This document shows, piece after piece, positions 52,762 through 62,016 of a stretch of 64,000 nucleotides of DNA (position 1 is the first letter of the stretch; every line of letters begins with the position of its first letter). The stretch is from the NCBI GenBank assembly GCA_016209225.1, contig JACQWO010000069.1, positions 62,001 to 126,000 of the forward strand, read 5' to 3'. The translations under genes and the position numbers were made by a program. The notes under the pieces were generated by a model. The model did not search any database. It saw nothing but the letters and a program-made list of their open reading frames with translations, and had not been told where the DNA came from. The stretch is from Desulfobacterales bacterium. GTDB lineage: Bacteria > Desulfobacterota > UBA8473.

Positions 52762-52920
52762 GTAACTACTCAGGTAGGCACAAAGACACAGAGCAGAAAA
52801 TGCAGGGACAAAGTTGCAAAGGCACATAGGCACAAAGTCATAATATTGTTCTCTGCTTTGTGCCTTTGCCACTTTGTGCCTCAAGCTTGTGCCTTTGTCT
52901 CTTTGTGCCTGAACAGTTAC
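52762..52920. repeat. GTAACTACTCAGG...GGCACAAAG inverted repeat
   Basis: GTAACTACTCAGGTAGGCAC at the left and CTTTGTGCCTGAACAGTTAC at the right are inverse copies. Between them further GGCACAAAG/CTTTGTGCC units can pair. Same family as 34716-34866 and 61785-61889. Confidence 0.75.
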
Positions 52921-52977
52921 AACGGATAATGGCCAACTTCTGCTCCGACAGTGGTAGGGGGGGTGGGAGGGGCATTA

Positions 52978-53016
52978 ATATAGTTGGCTTGCCCATATTG
53001 AGCAAGCCAACTATAT
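52978..53016 (-). terminator. Hairpin downstream of hppA
   Basis: A perfect 15-bp inverted repeat (ATATAGTTGGCTTGC at 52978-52992, inverse at 53002-53016) lies just after the hppA stop on the minus strand. There is only a weak T-run, but position and stability suggest transcription termination. Confidence 0.65.
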
Positions 53017-53048
53017 CGCATTTGAAACTTATTGACAATTAATGTGTT

Positions 53049-55460
53049 TTATGTCTTCGGGATACGCATGCCGTAAAATGATCGTAATACAAATATCAGG
53101 CTTATCACAAAAAAGACACTCCCCACCCAACCTGCAATGCCCCTCATTCCTGGAGCGATTGCAATTTCCATGGCTAAAAGACCAAAAAGGGTGGTAAACT
53201 TTATGATAGGATTCAATGAAACTGAAGATGTATCCTTAAAGGGGTCTCCAACGGTGTCTCCAATAACGGTAGCTTCGTGCAAGGGAGTGCCTTTTTCCTT
53301 CAAATCAACTTCCACCACCTTCTTGGCATTGTCCCAACACCCGCCTGCATTAGCCATGAAAATAGCCTGGAACAGTCCAAAGACTGCAATCGAAATTAAG
53401 TAGCTAATGAAGAAAGATGCCGGAGCATTTGAAGTACCCGGCGAAGAAAAGAAAGCAAAGGCTAAGGTAAAGCAGAAGATGGCAACAAAGATATTGAACA
53501 TCCCTTTCTGTGCATACTGCGTACAGATTTTAACCACCTCTTTGGAACTCTCAGTAGAAGCGCTCAGCGTTGTCTTGTCATCGAGCTTTATGTTATCCTT
53601 TATATATTGAACCGCTCGGTAGGCACCGGTGGTTACCGCCTGGATCGAAGCGCCCGTAAACCAATAGATTACCGCTCCACCGCAGAGGAAACCTAACAAG
53701 GTGTAAGGGTTCAGTAGATTTAAAATGGTTTCCGGTTCAACACCTAATGTCTTTTTCAGAAGCAAAATCAAAGCGAAAATCATCGTTGTGGCGCCTACTA
53801 CCGCAGTACCGATTAAGACCGGTTTTGCCGTGGCTTTAAAGGTATTACCGCAGCTATCGTTCTCTTCCAGTTGATGTTTTGCCGTATCAAAGTTTGGCTT
53901 GAATCCGAAATCCTTTTTAATTGCAGAAGAGATATTCGGGATCGTTTCAATCAGGGATAGCTCATAAATAGACTGGGCATTATCAGTAACCGGTCCATAA
54001 CTGTCCACTGCTATGGTAACCGGCCCCATTCCAAGAAAACCAAACGCCACCAGACCAAAGGCGAAAATGGAAGAATAAATCATAAATGCACTAAGGCCGA
54101 AGGTACTGGTAAAATAGGCAATAGCCATCAAACCAGTGATAGCCATACCGAGCCAGAAAGCGCTGAAATTACCAGCCACAAGACCAGAAAGGATGCCAAG
54201 GGAAGCCCCCCCTTCTCGGGCTGCAGTTACTACCTCCTGACAGTGGGCTGACTTGGAACTGGTAAACGCCTTCACCAGCTCAGGGATAATTGCCGCTGCA
54301 AGGGTTCCACAGCTTATAATGATCGAGAGCTTAAACCATAGATTATCAGGATATTGAGAAAGCTGCCAGTAACTGACGATAAATGTAACTATGATGGAAA
54401 GTATCGAGGTAATCCATACCAGGGAGGTAAGGGGGGCTTCAAAGTTGATACTTTTTTTGCCTCGGTTGACAGCCGTTGTGATCACTTTATTGATAAAGTA
54501 AGCACCAATAGAGGTAAGAATCATCAGGATTCGCATTATAAATATCCAGGTGATGAGCTCTGCCTGGTATTGCTGGAAAACCCCTAAAACGATGAAGCTG
54601 ATTAAAGCAACCCCTGTTACCCCATAAGTTTCAAAACCATCGGCAGTAGGACCAACACTGTCTCCTGCATTATCACCGGTACAGTCAGCGATAACCCCTG
54701 GGTTTCTAGGGTCATCTTCCTTTATATTAAAGACTATCTTCATTAAATCTGAGCCGATATCCGCAATTTTGGTGAAGATGCCGCCACACATACGAAGCAC
54801 AGACGCACCGAGAGATTCACCGATAGCAAAACCGATAAAGCAAGCGCCGGCATATTCACGTGGGATATAAATCAGAATCGCAAGCATCATAATTAGTTCC
54901 ACACATACTAAAAGCAGTCCGATGCTCATGCCGGATCTTAAAGGAATATCCAATAATTTTAATGGGTTGCCTTCCAGAGAGGAAAATGCCATCCGGCTGT
55001 TTGCAAGGGTATTCATCCTTATTCCAAACCACGCCACGCCATAAGAACCGAGTATCCCAACCACTGACCAGGCTAAAATTAGTAAAACCCCTTGGGCCGG
55101 CATCTGTTGCAAGACACCAAAATAATAACCGATACACACGGCAATAAATATCTCCAGGACAAGCAAGAGCTTGCCTTGTTGGAGTAAATACGTCTTACAG
55201 GTCTGGAAAATAATCTCTGACACATCTAACATTGATTTATGAGCGGGCAAGCCTTTCACCTTGACGTATTCATAAAAACCAAAACACATACCCAGAAAAC
55301 AAATGAGAAAACCTACCATTAATAGGTTGTTTTGAGTCGCGGTTAGGACAGGAATATTAAGCTCTGCTTCACTTGCAAAGAGGGGTGATGCAAAAGACAG
55401 AAGAACAAAACTCAATATGCTAAAAATTACCCATTGCTTAGTCTTCAGCATTGAAATCAT
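53049..55460 (-). CDS. hppA: Membrane-bound ion-pumping pyrophosphatase, divergent type
   Basis: An 803-residue polytopic pump that couples PPi hydrolysis to H+ or Na+ transport. Substrate-binding acidic motifs are present in DIGSDLMKIVFNIKEDDP, GDNAGDSVGPTADGFETYG and GDTVGDPFKDTSSVSL. These deviate from the common GDNVGDCAGMAADLFE and TSGPSLN patterns. The position that separates K+-independent from K+-dependent pumps reads GNTFKATAK, with the Lys typical of K+-independent enzymes but a non-standard neighbourhood. An extra N-terminal hydrophobic stretch resembles a signal anchor. It would recover energy from PPi released by acyl-CoA ligases. Confidence 0.93.
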   Translation of the reverse strand: MISMLKTKQWVIFSILSFVLLSFASPLFASEAELNIPVLTATQNNLLMVGFLICFLGMCFGFYEYVKVKGLPAHKSMLDVSEIIFQTCKTYLLQQGKLLLVLEIFIAVCIGYYFGVLQQMPAQGVLLILAWSVVGILGSYGVAWFGIRMNTLANSRMAFSSLEGNPLKLLDIPLRSGMSIGLLLVCVELIMMLAILIYIPREYAGACFIGFAIGESLGASVLRMCGGIFTKIADIGSDLMKIVFNIKEDDPRNPGVIADCTGDNAGDSVGPTADGFETYGVTGVALISFIVLGVFQQYQAELITWIFIMRILMILTSIGAYFINKVITTAVNRGKKSINFEAPLTSLVWITSILSIIVTFIVSYWQLSQYPDNLWFKLSIIISCGTLAAAIIPELVKAFTSSKSAHCQEVVTAAREGGASLGILSGLVAGNFSAFWLGMAITGLMAIAYFTSTFGLSAFMIYSSIFAFGLVAFGFLGMGPVTIAVDSYGPVTDNAQSIYELSLIETIPNISSAIKKDFGFKPNFDTAKHQLEENDSCGNTFKATAKPVLIGTAVVGATTMIFALILLLKKTLGVEPETILNLLNPYTLLGFLCGGAVIYWFTGASIQAVTTGAYRAVQYIKDNIKLDDKTTLSASTESSKEVVKICTQYAQKGMFNIFVAIFCFTLAFAFFSSPGTSNAPASFFISYLISIAVFGLFQAIFMANAGGCWDNAKKVVEVDLKEKGTPLHEATVIGDTVGDPFKDTSSVSLNPIIKFTTLFGLLAMEIAIAPGMRGIAGWVGSVFFVISLIFVLRSFYGMRIPKT

Positions 55461-55963
55461 TTTTTTTATCTCCTTTTTAAATTTAGTCTAGTCGTTTTTA
55501 CTGCTTCTTCATCCTGATCAAGTTAAACCTTCAAAATCTCCTTTCCTCCCAGATTCTCAATGATTGATTTGACTCCGTTACATACACTATTACCTCCTTT
55601 TTATTGAATTCTGATTTGTTCGCCCTGAAAAATATCATCTTTCAGAACGGACTACATAATCTCAGGCCGTCCTTCCCGCTTGGGTGGCAACTTTTATCCG
55701 TTGACTATTGGCCTCTTCTTCGTTACTATCATATTGGATTTAGGTTGGCTATTAAAAACTAAGGGTTTTTAATCTACCAAATTTGGAGACCTATTACAAT
55801 GCTTTTTTCAAAAATATTTAAGGCATAGAACCCCTGAGGCAGATCAAGGAAATTGGCATATTAGTTGCGTTCTCGTATCTTAGAAAATTTGTACCCGTGG
55901 TGATATGAGGGTAGCGATTTTTTACTTAGAGATCACAGTACGCTTTTGAGAAAAGGTTTACCC
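55461..55963. other. Divergent intergenic region between hppA and the kinase operon
   Basis: About 500 bases. On the minus strand it carries the hppA leader, with a possible 18-codon frame at 55531-55587 after AAAGGAGG. On the plus strand it carries a palindrome ATTAAAAA...TTTTTAAT near 55750-55772 and the sigma-54 promoter at 55854-55869. No larger gene. Confidence 0.6.
55854..55869 (+). promoter_or_regulatory. Sigma-54 (-24/-12) promoter upstream of the kinase operon
   Basis: TGGCATATTAGTTGCG has GG (55855-55856) and GC (55867-55868) exactly ten bases apart, and matches the TGGCAC-N5-TTGC consensus except for one base. It lies about 95 bp upstream of the histidine kinase start. Confidence 0.7.
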
Positions 55964-57754
55964 ATGAAACTTAAGGGACCCCCCTCTGGAAGCAGCAATC
56001 AGACCGGCGGAGAGAGAGGGGGAAAGAATCATTATTCCAGACTATACCGGAAATTTGTGTTCCTTACCCTTATATGTTCCCTGGCTCCCCTTTTTCTGGT
56101 CGGTTGGGGTATCTACATTTACTACTCCGGATTTTCCAGGATGAAGATAGAGAGCTACTTCAAGAGTCAGGTTGATCACCACCGGGGAATGATAGAACTG
56201 TTTTTAAGGGAACGAACCTCCGATCTCCAATTGGTGGTTTTTACCCATTCTCCGGATTATCTGCAAAAACCCCCAAACCTCAGACGTATTTTCAACGTCA
56301 TGAACCGAGAAGGTTGTTTTTTTACGGACTTAGGCATTATTGACGACCAGGGAAGACATCTTGCCTATATCGGCCCTTACGATCTGATGGGGAAAAACTA
56401 TTCAAAGACTTTCTGGTTTAAAGAAGTCATGAAAAAAGGGGTTTATATCAGTGATATGTTTATGGGGTTTCGGAATGCCCCGCACTTTATCATTGCTGTC
56501 CTCCGAGCTGAGGGAAACAGGAAATGGATTTTAAGGGCAAGTATAGATACGGAATATTTTCGTTCCCTGGTTGAAAACGTCAAGATGGGCAGAACCGGCG
56601 AGGCATACCTTTCTAATCGGGAGGGGATATTGCAAACCACTCCCCGTTTCAGCGGTAAAATTATGGAAAAGGCACCCTTGCCGGCGGCGTTTTTCCATAA
56701 GGAAAGTGGAATCGGTATTTTAGAGACTGACAGAGATGATCCGAACCAGCAGTTTCCACGTCAGATAGTAGCCTATACATGGCTTGAAAATCCCCGTTGG
56801 AAGCTGGTGATAAAACAGGATTATTCCGAAGCCTTCAGGGATGTAAATCATGCCAATCGGGCCGCCTTAATCTTCCTCCACTTAAGTCTCCTGGTCATCT
56901 TAATCATCTCTGTGATCAGTACCCGATATATGATTAAAGTCATAAAAAAACGAGACGAAGAGGCGGATCGGCTAAACAAGCAGCTCACCCAGGCTGGTAA
57001 ATTGGCTTCCCTGGGCGAGCTCTCCGCAGGAGTAGCCCACGAGATCAATAATCCTCTGGCGATCATCCTGACCGAAAACCAGGTTATAAGGGATTCGATT
57101 GAGGAAACACCGACTCTAGACGAGAGCTTTAAAACGGAATTGTTTACATCTTTATCTCAGGTAGATGCCCAGGTGCAGCGTTGTAATCTCATTACCCAGA
57201 ACCTTCTCAGGTTTTCGCGCCGCACCGGATCCCGTCTGGAGACGGTAAATCTAAATGCCTTCCTTGAAGAAATCATCCAGCTTATGGAGGGGAGGGCAAA
57301 AGGAATGGGTATCCAGTTTTCTGCCGACCTGGAAAAGGATATCCCCTCCTTTCTCTCTGATCCATCCCAGCTTCAGCAGGTGTTTTTAAACCTTATCACC
57401 AATGCTTTTGATGCGCATGACGGGAAACCTTATGGAACCGTCAGTATCAGTACCCGTTCCAATAATCAACGCGAGGGGGTGGAGATTGTGGTTGCGGATA
57501 CAGGTTCGGGCATCTCTCCTGAGAACATGGAAAAGATGTTCGACCCCTTTTTTACCACGAAGCCCGTGGGAAAAGGAACCGGATTGGGGCTTTCCATCAC
57601 CTATAGCATCATCAAGCGTTTGGGAGGAGACATTTCAGTGCAGAGTGAGATAGGGAAGGGGACCCAATTCAATATCTTCCTCCCTTTCATGCCACCTGCC
57701 GACGTTCAAGAAAATTTGGATGATGTTTTTGTAAATCCCCCCTCTTCTGCCTAG
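55964..57754 (+). CDS. Membrane histidine kinase with Cache sensor domain
   Basis: A 596-residue sensor kinase. The first transmembrane helix is at about residues 30-52, a large periplasmic double-Cache-type domain follows (about 55-300, with [19 protein letters not shown]) and a second helix at about 305-325. The cytoplasmic part has HisKA with the phospho-His in [15 protein letters not shown] and HATPase_c with [25 protein letters not shown] and [13 protein letters not shown] 55964 is preferred to the upstream in-frame TTG at 55946. It lacks its own receiver domain; two single-domain regulators follow directly. Confidence 0.93.
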   Translation: MKLKGPPSGSSNQTGGERGGKNHYSRLYRKFVFLTLICSLAPLFLVGWGIYIYYSGFSRMKIESYFKSQVDHHRGMIELFLRERTSDLQLVVFTHSPDYLQKPPNLRRIFNVMNREGCFFTDLGIIDDQGRHLAYIGPYDLMGKNYSKTFWFKEVMKKGVYISDMFMGFRNAPHFIIAVLRAEGNRKWILRASIDTEYFRSLVENVKMGRTGEAYLSNREGILQTTPRFSGKIMEKAPLPAAFFHKESGIGILETDRDDPNQQFPRQIVAYTWLENPRWKLVIKQDYSEAFRDVNHANRAALIFLHLSLLVILIISVISTRYMIKVIKKRDEEADRLNKQLTQAGKLASLGELSAGVAHEINNPLAIILTENQVIRDSIEETPTLDESFKTELFTSLSQVDAQVQRCNLITQNLLRFSRRTGSRLETVNLNAFLEEIIQLMEGRAKGMGIQFSADLEKDIPSFLSDPSQLQQVFLNLITNAFDAHDGKPYGTVSISTRSNNQREGVEIVVADTGSGISPENMEKMFDPFFTTKPVGKGTGLGLSITYSIIKRLGGDISVQSEIGKGTQFNIFLPFMPPADVQENLDDVFVNPPSSA

Positions 57755-57770
57755 AAAGGAGAAACCGAAA

Positions 57771-58181
57771 ATGAAAATACCCAGAATTCTCCTGGTTGAT
57801 GATGAGGTGGCATTTGCCAACAATATCCTGAAGCTTCTATCTAAAAGAGGGTATGATGTCATAGCTGTAAATGACGGAGCAAGCGCGATCCGTACCATCG
57901 GGGAAAAAAAGTTCGACGTTATAATCCTTGATATGAAGATGCCGGGGATGGATGGTATTGCCACACTGAAAGAAATTAAGAAAAAAGAGCCTCTTGCAGA
58001 AGTGGTTATACTCACAGGTCATGGCTCTGTTGAATCGGGGATTGAAGGAATGCAATTAGGGGCTTTTGATTTTGTGATGAAACCGGTCAGCATTGAAGAC
58101 CTCCATGAAAAGGTCTGCCAGGCGTACCAGAGAAGGTTGATCGAGGAAGAAAGAATCAAACAACAGGGATCCGGAAGGTGA
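57771..58181 (+). CDS. Single-domain response regulator (first)
   Basis: A 136-residue CheY-like receiver. LLVDDEVAFANNIL supplies the acidic pocket, VIILDMKMPGMDGI the phosphoacceptor Asp (about residue 54), VILTGHGS the Thr and FVMKPVS the Lys. There is no output domain. It begins 16 bp after the kinase gene. It may serve as an intermediate in a phosphorelay or act through protein contact. Confidence 0.93.
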   Translation: MKIPRILLVDDEVAFANNILKLLSKRGYDVIAVNDGASAIRTIGEKKFDVIILDMKMPGMDGIATLKEIKKKEPLAEVVILTGHGSVESGIEGMQLGAFDFVMKPVSIEDLHEKVCQAYQRRLIEEERIKQQGSGR

Positions 58182-58187
58182 TATAAC

Positions 58188-58604
58188 ATGTCAAATTTAA
58201 CACGAGTTCTTCTGATTGATGATGAGAGGCTCTTTCTAGAGTCCTTAACCAGGGTCCTGCGGAAAAGAGGGATGGTTATTCACTCTGCTTACAGCGGATC
58301 TGAGGCCATTGCCATTATTTCTGCGGATAAGTTCGACGTCATTGTCCTTGATCTCAAGATGCCCGAGATGGACGGTTTGATGACCCTGAAAGCAATCCGG
58401 GATCGAGATACCCTTACACCGGTAATCCTCTTGACCGGTTACCTGGACATCGAACGTGTAACCGAGGCGCTGAAGATGGGCGTTACAGAACTTCTCCTCA
58501 AACCGTGTCCTGTGGAAACGGTTGTTTCCGCTATCGAGAATGCCCATGAGCGAAAGGCGATAGCAGAAGAGGCAGCAGAAAGGAGAATTAACGGCCCACG
58601 ATGA
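58188..58604 (+). CDS. Single-domain response regulator (second)
   Basis: A 138-residue receiver domain with LLIDDERLFLESL, VIVLDLKMPEMDGL (phosphoacceptor Asp) and VILLTGYLDIERV, with Lys in LLLKPCPVE. It starts 6 bp after the first regulator but is clearly a different sequence, not a recent duplication. No output domain. A 206-bp repeat separates it from the second kinase. Confidence 0.93.
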   Translation: MSNLTRVLLIDDERLFLESLTRVLRKRGMVIHSAYSGSEAIAIISADKFDVIVLDLKMPEMDGLMTLKAIRDRDTLTPVILLTGYLDIERVTEALKMGVTELLLKPCPVETVVSAIENAHERKAIAEEAAERRINGPR

Positions 58605-58610
58605 AGAGAG

Positions 58611-58816
58611 ACCTTTGCATAACCTGCCAAGAGCTTTGAAGAAGTCCCCTTAGAGCAAATTAATAGATTTTTTGGGGAACCCTTCTTAGCGAGCGTAATG
58701 TAGAAAATTCACATGCTTGAACCCGAAGGGCGAGTTTGTTAATTTTCAATGGAGCGAGCTTAGATGGGTCAAAAAATGTATGTTGAAGCGAAAAGGGGTA
58801 CTTCTTCAAAGCTCTC
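58611..58816 (+). repeat. 206-bp palindromic element (family B), copy 2
   Basis: Inverse copy of 48078-48283. Starts ACCTTTGCATAACCTGCC, includes CAAGAGCTTTGAAGAAGTCC and ends AGTACCCC-inverse/CAAAGCTCTC. It contains the GGGGAACCC...GGGTCAAAAAA core. It ends 13 bases before the ATG of the second kinase, so the ribosome site GAGG lies just outside. Confidence 0.85.
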
Positions 58817-58829
58817 GAGGAATTGATAT

Positions 58830-60320
58830 ATGCGAAAGGTTATTAGTTTGCGGGCACGCATAATACTGATCCTGTCTGTTCTGGTTTTAACTGTTATAGG
58901 ATGTGGTGTAGTAACGATCTGGTACGCAGAGGCTATAGAATCGCTTTTTACCAAAGTGGTTGATAAGGATGTAACCTCTTTCCGGGTAGCAGTCAACCTG
59001 GAAACTGCACTGGCAAGACAGAAGGGATTCACAAGCTATTATTTCATGGATGGTAATCCCGACTGGTTAAGACAACTGGAGCAAAATCACCAGATATTCA
59101 ATAAAACCCTCAGGGAGGCCAGGGAGTCGGTACAAACAGAGATGGGAAGGAATATCCTGGACAGTATCGGGTCGGAGTATACCCTTTATAACGATTCACG
59201 CAGGCGGGTTATCGGGTTTTACCAGGGCGGGAACAAGGAAGCCGGCTTTAAGCTTCATATAAATATTCGCCGGCAATTCATAGCCATTTATAATCTTTGT
59301 GAGCAATATAAGGGTATCCATGAAAAGAGTATTGCCAGGGCCCGAAACGAGGTCCTTTCACGGACTCGATTTAACAACGCTATGATCATGGTATTTATAC
59401 AGATTGCCGGCATGACCGGGGTATTGCTCGCTTATATCCTCTTTAAACAGGTCTTAGAGCCTATTCGTCAACTGACCAGAGAAACACTTCCTGATGATGG
59501 CGACAGGATTCCTTCTTCAGACGAGGTGAAGACCCTGAGTCACCAGGTGTATGGTCTGATCAAGGATGTAGATCAGACGCAGGGCAGACTGGCCAGGAGT
59601 CAGGCTCATCTGGTGCAATCAGAAAAATTGGCCATGGTTGGAAAGCTGGCGGCAGGTGTAGCCCACAGTATCAGGAACCCTTTGACTTCGGTGAAGATTC
59701 GATTATTTTCCCTGGGGCGTGCCCTTTCCCTCTCTGCCGGCCAGAAGGAGGATCTCGAGGTGATTTCCGAGGAGATTCACCACATTGATACCATTCTGCA
59801 AAACTTCCTCGCTTTTTCCCGTCCGCTCAAGCCAAGGATGGAGAAAATCAGCCCCTCGGATGTGGTGGACCTGGCCTGTCAACTGCTCTGGCATCGCTTT
59901 GAATCCTCCGGCGTTGCGGTGGAGATCAGTCGTGAAAAGAGGCTCCCCTTGATTCCGGCAGATCCATATCAGTTGAAAGAAGTCCTGATCAACGTACTGG
60001 TCAATGCCTGCGAAATCATGACAAACGGCGGCGTCATTCGGATCGAAGAGGAAGAGGGTCAAGGAGATTCAGGGAGAGAGGTTATCATAAGGGTGATAGA
60101 CAATGGTCCGGGTATCCCAGAAGACATACAGGATAAGGTCTTTCTACCCTTTTTCAGCACCAAAGAGGAGGGAACAGGCCTGGGTTTAAGCATTGCCCTG
60201 CGGATTGTGGAAGAGCATGGCGGTCGGTTGGATCTCAGGTCACGGGAAGGAGATGGGGCGCATTTTGTCATCACTCTTCCCTGTAAGGAAAAGAACGATG
60301 GGAACTATCCTGATTGTTGA
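58830..60320 (+). CDS. Membrane histidine kinase (second, NtrB/ZraS-like)
   Basis: A 496-residue kinase. Transmembrane helices are at about residues 8-30 and 186-208 around a helical periplasmic four-helix-bundle-type region. The linker leads to HisKA with AAGVAHSIRNPLTSVKIRLF and HATPase_c with LVNACEIMTNGGVIRI, VIDNGPGIPEDI and [14 protein letters not shown]. The coding end overlaps the NtrC-type regulator start by 23 bp, so this kinase is its likely cognate partner. Confidence 0.93.
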   Translation: MRKVISLRARIILILSVLVLTVIGCGVVTIWYAEAIESLFTKVVDKDVTSFRVAVNLETALARQKGFTSYYFMDGNPDWLRQLEQNHQIFNKTLREARESVQTEMGRNILDSIGSEYTLYNDSRRRVIGFYQGGNKEAGFKLHINIRRQFIAIYNLCEQYKGIHEKSIARARNEVLSRTRFNNAMIMVFIQIAGMTGVLLAYILFKQVLEPIRQLTRETLPDDGDRIPSSDEVKTLSHQVYGLIKDVDQTQGRLARSQAHLVQSEKLAMVGKLAAGVAHSIRNPLTSVKIRLFSLGRALSLSAGQKEDLEVISEEIHHIDTILQNFLAFSRPLKPRMEKISPSDVVDLACQLLWHRFESSGVAVEISREKRLPLIPADPYQLKEVLINVLVNACEIMTNGGVIRIEEEEGQGDSGREVIIRVIDNGPGIPEDIQDKVFLPFFSTKEEGTGLGLSIALRIVEEHGGRLDLRSREGDGAHFVITLPCKEKNDGNYPDC

Positions 60321-61737
60321 TGATGATCATCAGTTGAGACAGAGCGTTGAAAAGCTTTTGACCGAGGAGGGTCATACAGTATTGACTGCCTCCAGCGGTG
60401 AAGCGGGTATCTCTGTAATAGGATCTGCCATAGCCGACCTGGTTATCCTGGATGTGCGTCTACCCAAAATGACCGGTCTGGAGACGTTTCAGGCTATCCG
60501 GGAGATCGATCCAAGGCTTCCTGTAATCGTGATGACAGCCTTCGGCACTACCGAAACGGCCATCGAGGCGACCAAATTGGGAGCATTTGATTATGTCCTC
60601 AAGCCTTTCGATATCCCCGACATTCTGACCCTTATTGAGCAGGCATTGGAGGCAGGTCGCCTTGTGCGCTCCAGGGTAGAGATGGATGTCGTTTCCAAGA
60701 CGGCCTCTTCCGAGATCATTATTGGACAGTGCATGCCTATGCAGGAGCTTTACAAGACTATTGGACGGGTAGCTCCAACTGATGCCACGGTGCTCATCCG
60801 GGGTGAATCCGGGACGGGAAAGGAACTGGTAGCGCGTGCCCTTTATCAGCACAGCCTCCGGGCAGACAAACCTTTTCTGGTGATCAACTGCGTGGCTATC
60901 CCTGAAACCCTGCTGGAAAGTGAACTGTTCGGGTACGAAAAGGGGGCATTCACCGGTGCGGTGAATCGCCGTATAGGGAGAATCGAACAGGCATATAGGG
61001 GAACAATATTCCTTGATGAAATAGGAGATATGCCATTTAGTATTCAGGCCAAGATACTTCGCCTGCTTGAGGAGAAGAGTATCGAGCGCCTCGGTGGACG
61101 TGAGCCTATCCCGGTGGATGTCCGTATTATCGCGGCTACCAACCGGGATCTGGAGACGGCCATTGCAGAGGGGTGCTTCCGGGAGGATCTCTATTACCGC
61201 CTAAAGGTGGTTACTATCCGGCTCCCCCCTTTGCGGGAGCGTCTACAGGATATTCCACGGCTTGCCGATCATTTTCTCGCCAGGTTTGCCAGAGACATGA
61301 ACATGGATAATCCGGGAATGACCCTGGAGACAAAGGAGATGCTCAACCGTTATAACTGGCCCGGCAATGTCCGTGAATTGTCCAATGCCATACAAAAGGC
61401 CCTGATTTTCAGCCGGGGCTACCCCATTCGTCCGGAGGATATCTCCCAGGCCATTGAGGAGAAAAATGCAATGATCGGAAAGATAGAAGATCTTTGCCCC
61501 GAGGAGACAATCCGGCAATGGGTCCGCAGGGCACTCCTATCAGGAAATAATGAGTATGTATTTGATTCTTTGCGGGAGCGTCTCGCCAGTGTAATCATCC
61601 GCGAGGCGCTCGATATCACAGGCGGCAACAGAAGCCGTGCCGCGAAGCTCCTCGGTCTTTCCCGGCCAACCCTCCTGGCCAGAATTGAAAAATACCATCT
61701 TAAGGTAGAAACCTCGGTGAAAACAGAGGAGATTTGA
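60298..61737 (+). CDS. Sigma-54-dependent response regulator (NtrC family)
   Basis: A 479-residue activator. The receiver domain ([13 protein letters not shown], phospho-Asp in [10 protein letters not shown]) is followed by an AAA+ domain with Walker A GESGTGKE near residue 165, the sigma-54-contacting GAFTGA, Walker [12 protein letters not shown] and the arginine-finger region. A Fis-type HTH ([19 protein letters not shown]) ends it. ATG 60298 is chosen over upstream starts because it begins the receiver ([10 protein letters not shown]) and has AAGGA in front. The -24/-12 promoter 160 bp downstream is its obvious target. Confidence 0.95.
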   Translation: MGTILIVDDDHQLRQSVEKLLTEEGHTVLTASSGEAGISVIGSAIADLVILDVRLPKMTGLETFQAIREIDPRLPVIVMTAFGTTETAIEATKLGAFDYVLKPFDIPDILTLIEQALEAGRLVRSRVEMDVVSKTASSEIIIGQCMPMQELYKTIGRVAPTDATVLIRGESGTGKELVARALYQHSLRADKPFLVINCVAIPETLLESELFGYEKGAFTGAVNRRIGRIEQAYRGTIFLDEIGDMPFSIQAKILRLLEEKSIERLGGREPIPVDVRIIAATNRDLETAIAEGCFREDLYYRLKVVTIRLPPLRERLQDIPRLADHFLARFARDMNMDNPGMTLETKEMLNRYNWPGNVRELSNAIQKALIFSRGYPIRPEDISQAIEEKNAMIGKIEDLCPEETIRQWVRRALLSGNNEYVFDSLRERLASVIIREALDITGGNRSRAAKLLGLSRPTLLARIEKYHLKVETSVKTEEI

Positions 61738-61784
61738 TGGCAGGAAACTTTACACATTGTAAAAAATCCTGACATACCTCTTAA

Positions 61785-61889
61785 TAGGCACAAAGGCACA
61801 GAGGCACAAAGTTGTCTCGCCTATTTGTTGTCTAACTTCCTGATTAAAACTGCTAAGCATTCGTTTTTCCCTTTTTTCCTTTGTGCCTC
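61785..61889. repeat. GGCACAAAGGCACAGAG inverted repeat before the sigma-54 promoter
   Basis: AGGCACAAAGGCACAGAGGC at the left and TTTCCTTTGTGCCTCC at the right are inverse. Same family as 34716-34866 and 52762-52920. Its position just upstream of the -24 box could place it in the activator-binding zone, but since the repeat occurs elsewhere this is uncertain. Confidence 0.65.
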
Positions 61890-61896
61890 CGTACCA

Positions 61897-61912
61897 TGGC
61901 ACGTACTTTGCT
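61897..61912 (+). promoter_or_regulatory. Consensus sigma-54 promoter of the transport operon
   Basis: TGGCACGTACTTTGCT: GG at 61898-61899, GC at 61910-61911, ten bases between, and a full match to the TGGCACG-N4-TTGCT consensus. It lies about 105 bp upstream of ATG 62017 and 160 bp downstream of the NtrC-type gene. Confidence 0.88.
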
Positions 61913-62016
61913 AATCATACTGCCAGGTAAGGATGCAATCCCCGGGGTAAATAGATCGAGGTAAGTCAGGGTTTTTTTAAGGTAAGGTGGCAAAATCAGA
62001 GAAAGGAGATTATTCT

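Noticed and set aside
52762..52920. Repeated GGCACAAAG units as a candidate CRISPR or iteron array
   Set aside because: Units are irregular, inverted and without constant spacers. They make one long hairpin, and there is no cas or rep gene nearby.
57402..57653. 83-codon frame inside the first kinase
   Set aside because: A shifted reading of the HATPase domain; the kinase frame shows all family motifs.
58769..59032. 87-codon minus-strand frame opposite the second kinase start
   Set aside because: The C-terminus is repeat-encoded and the rest is antisense to a kinase with clear motifs.
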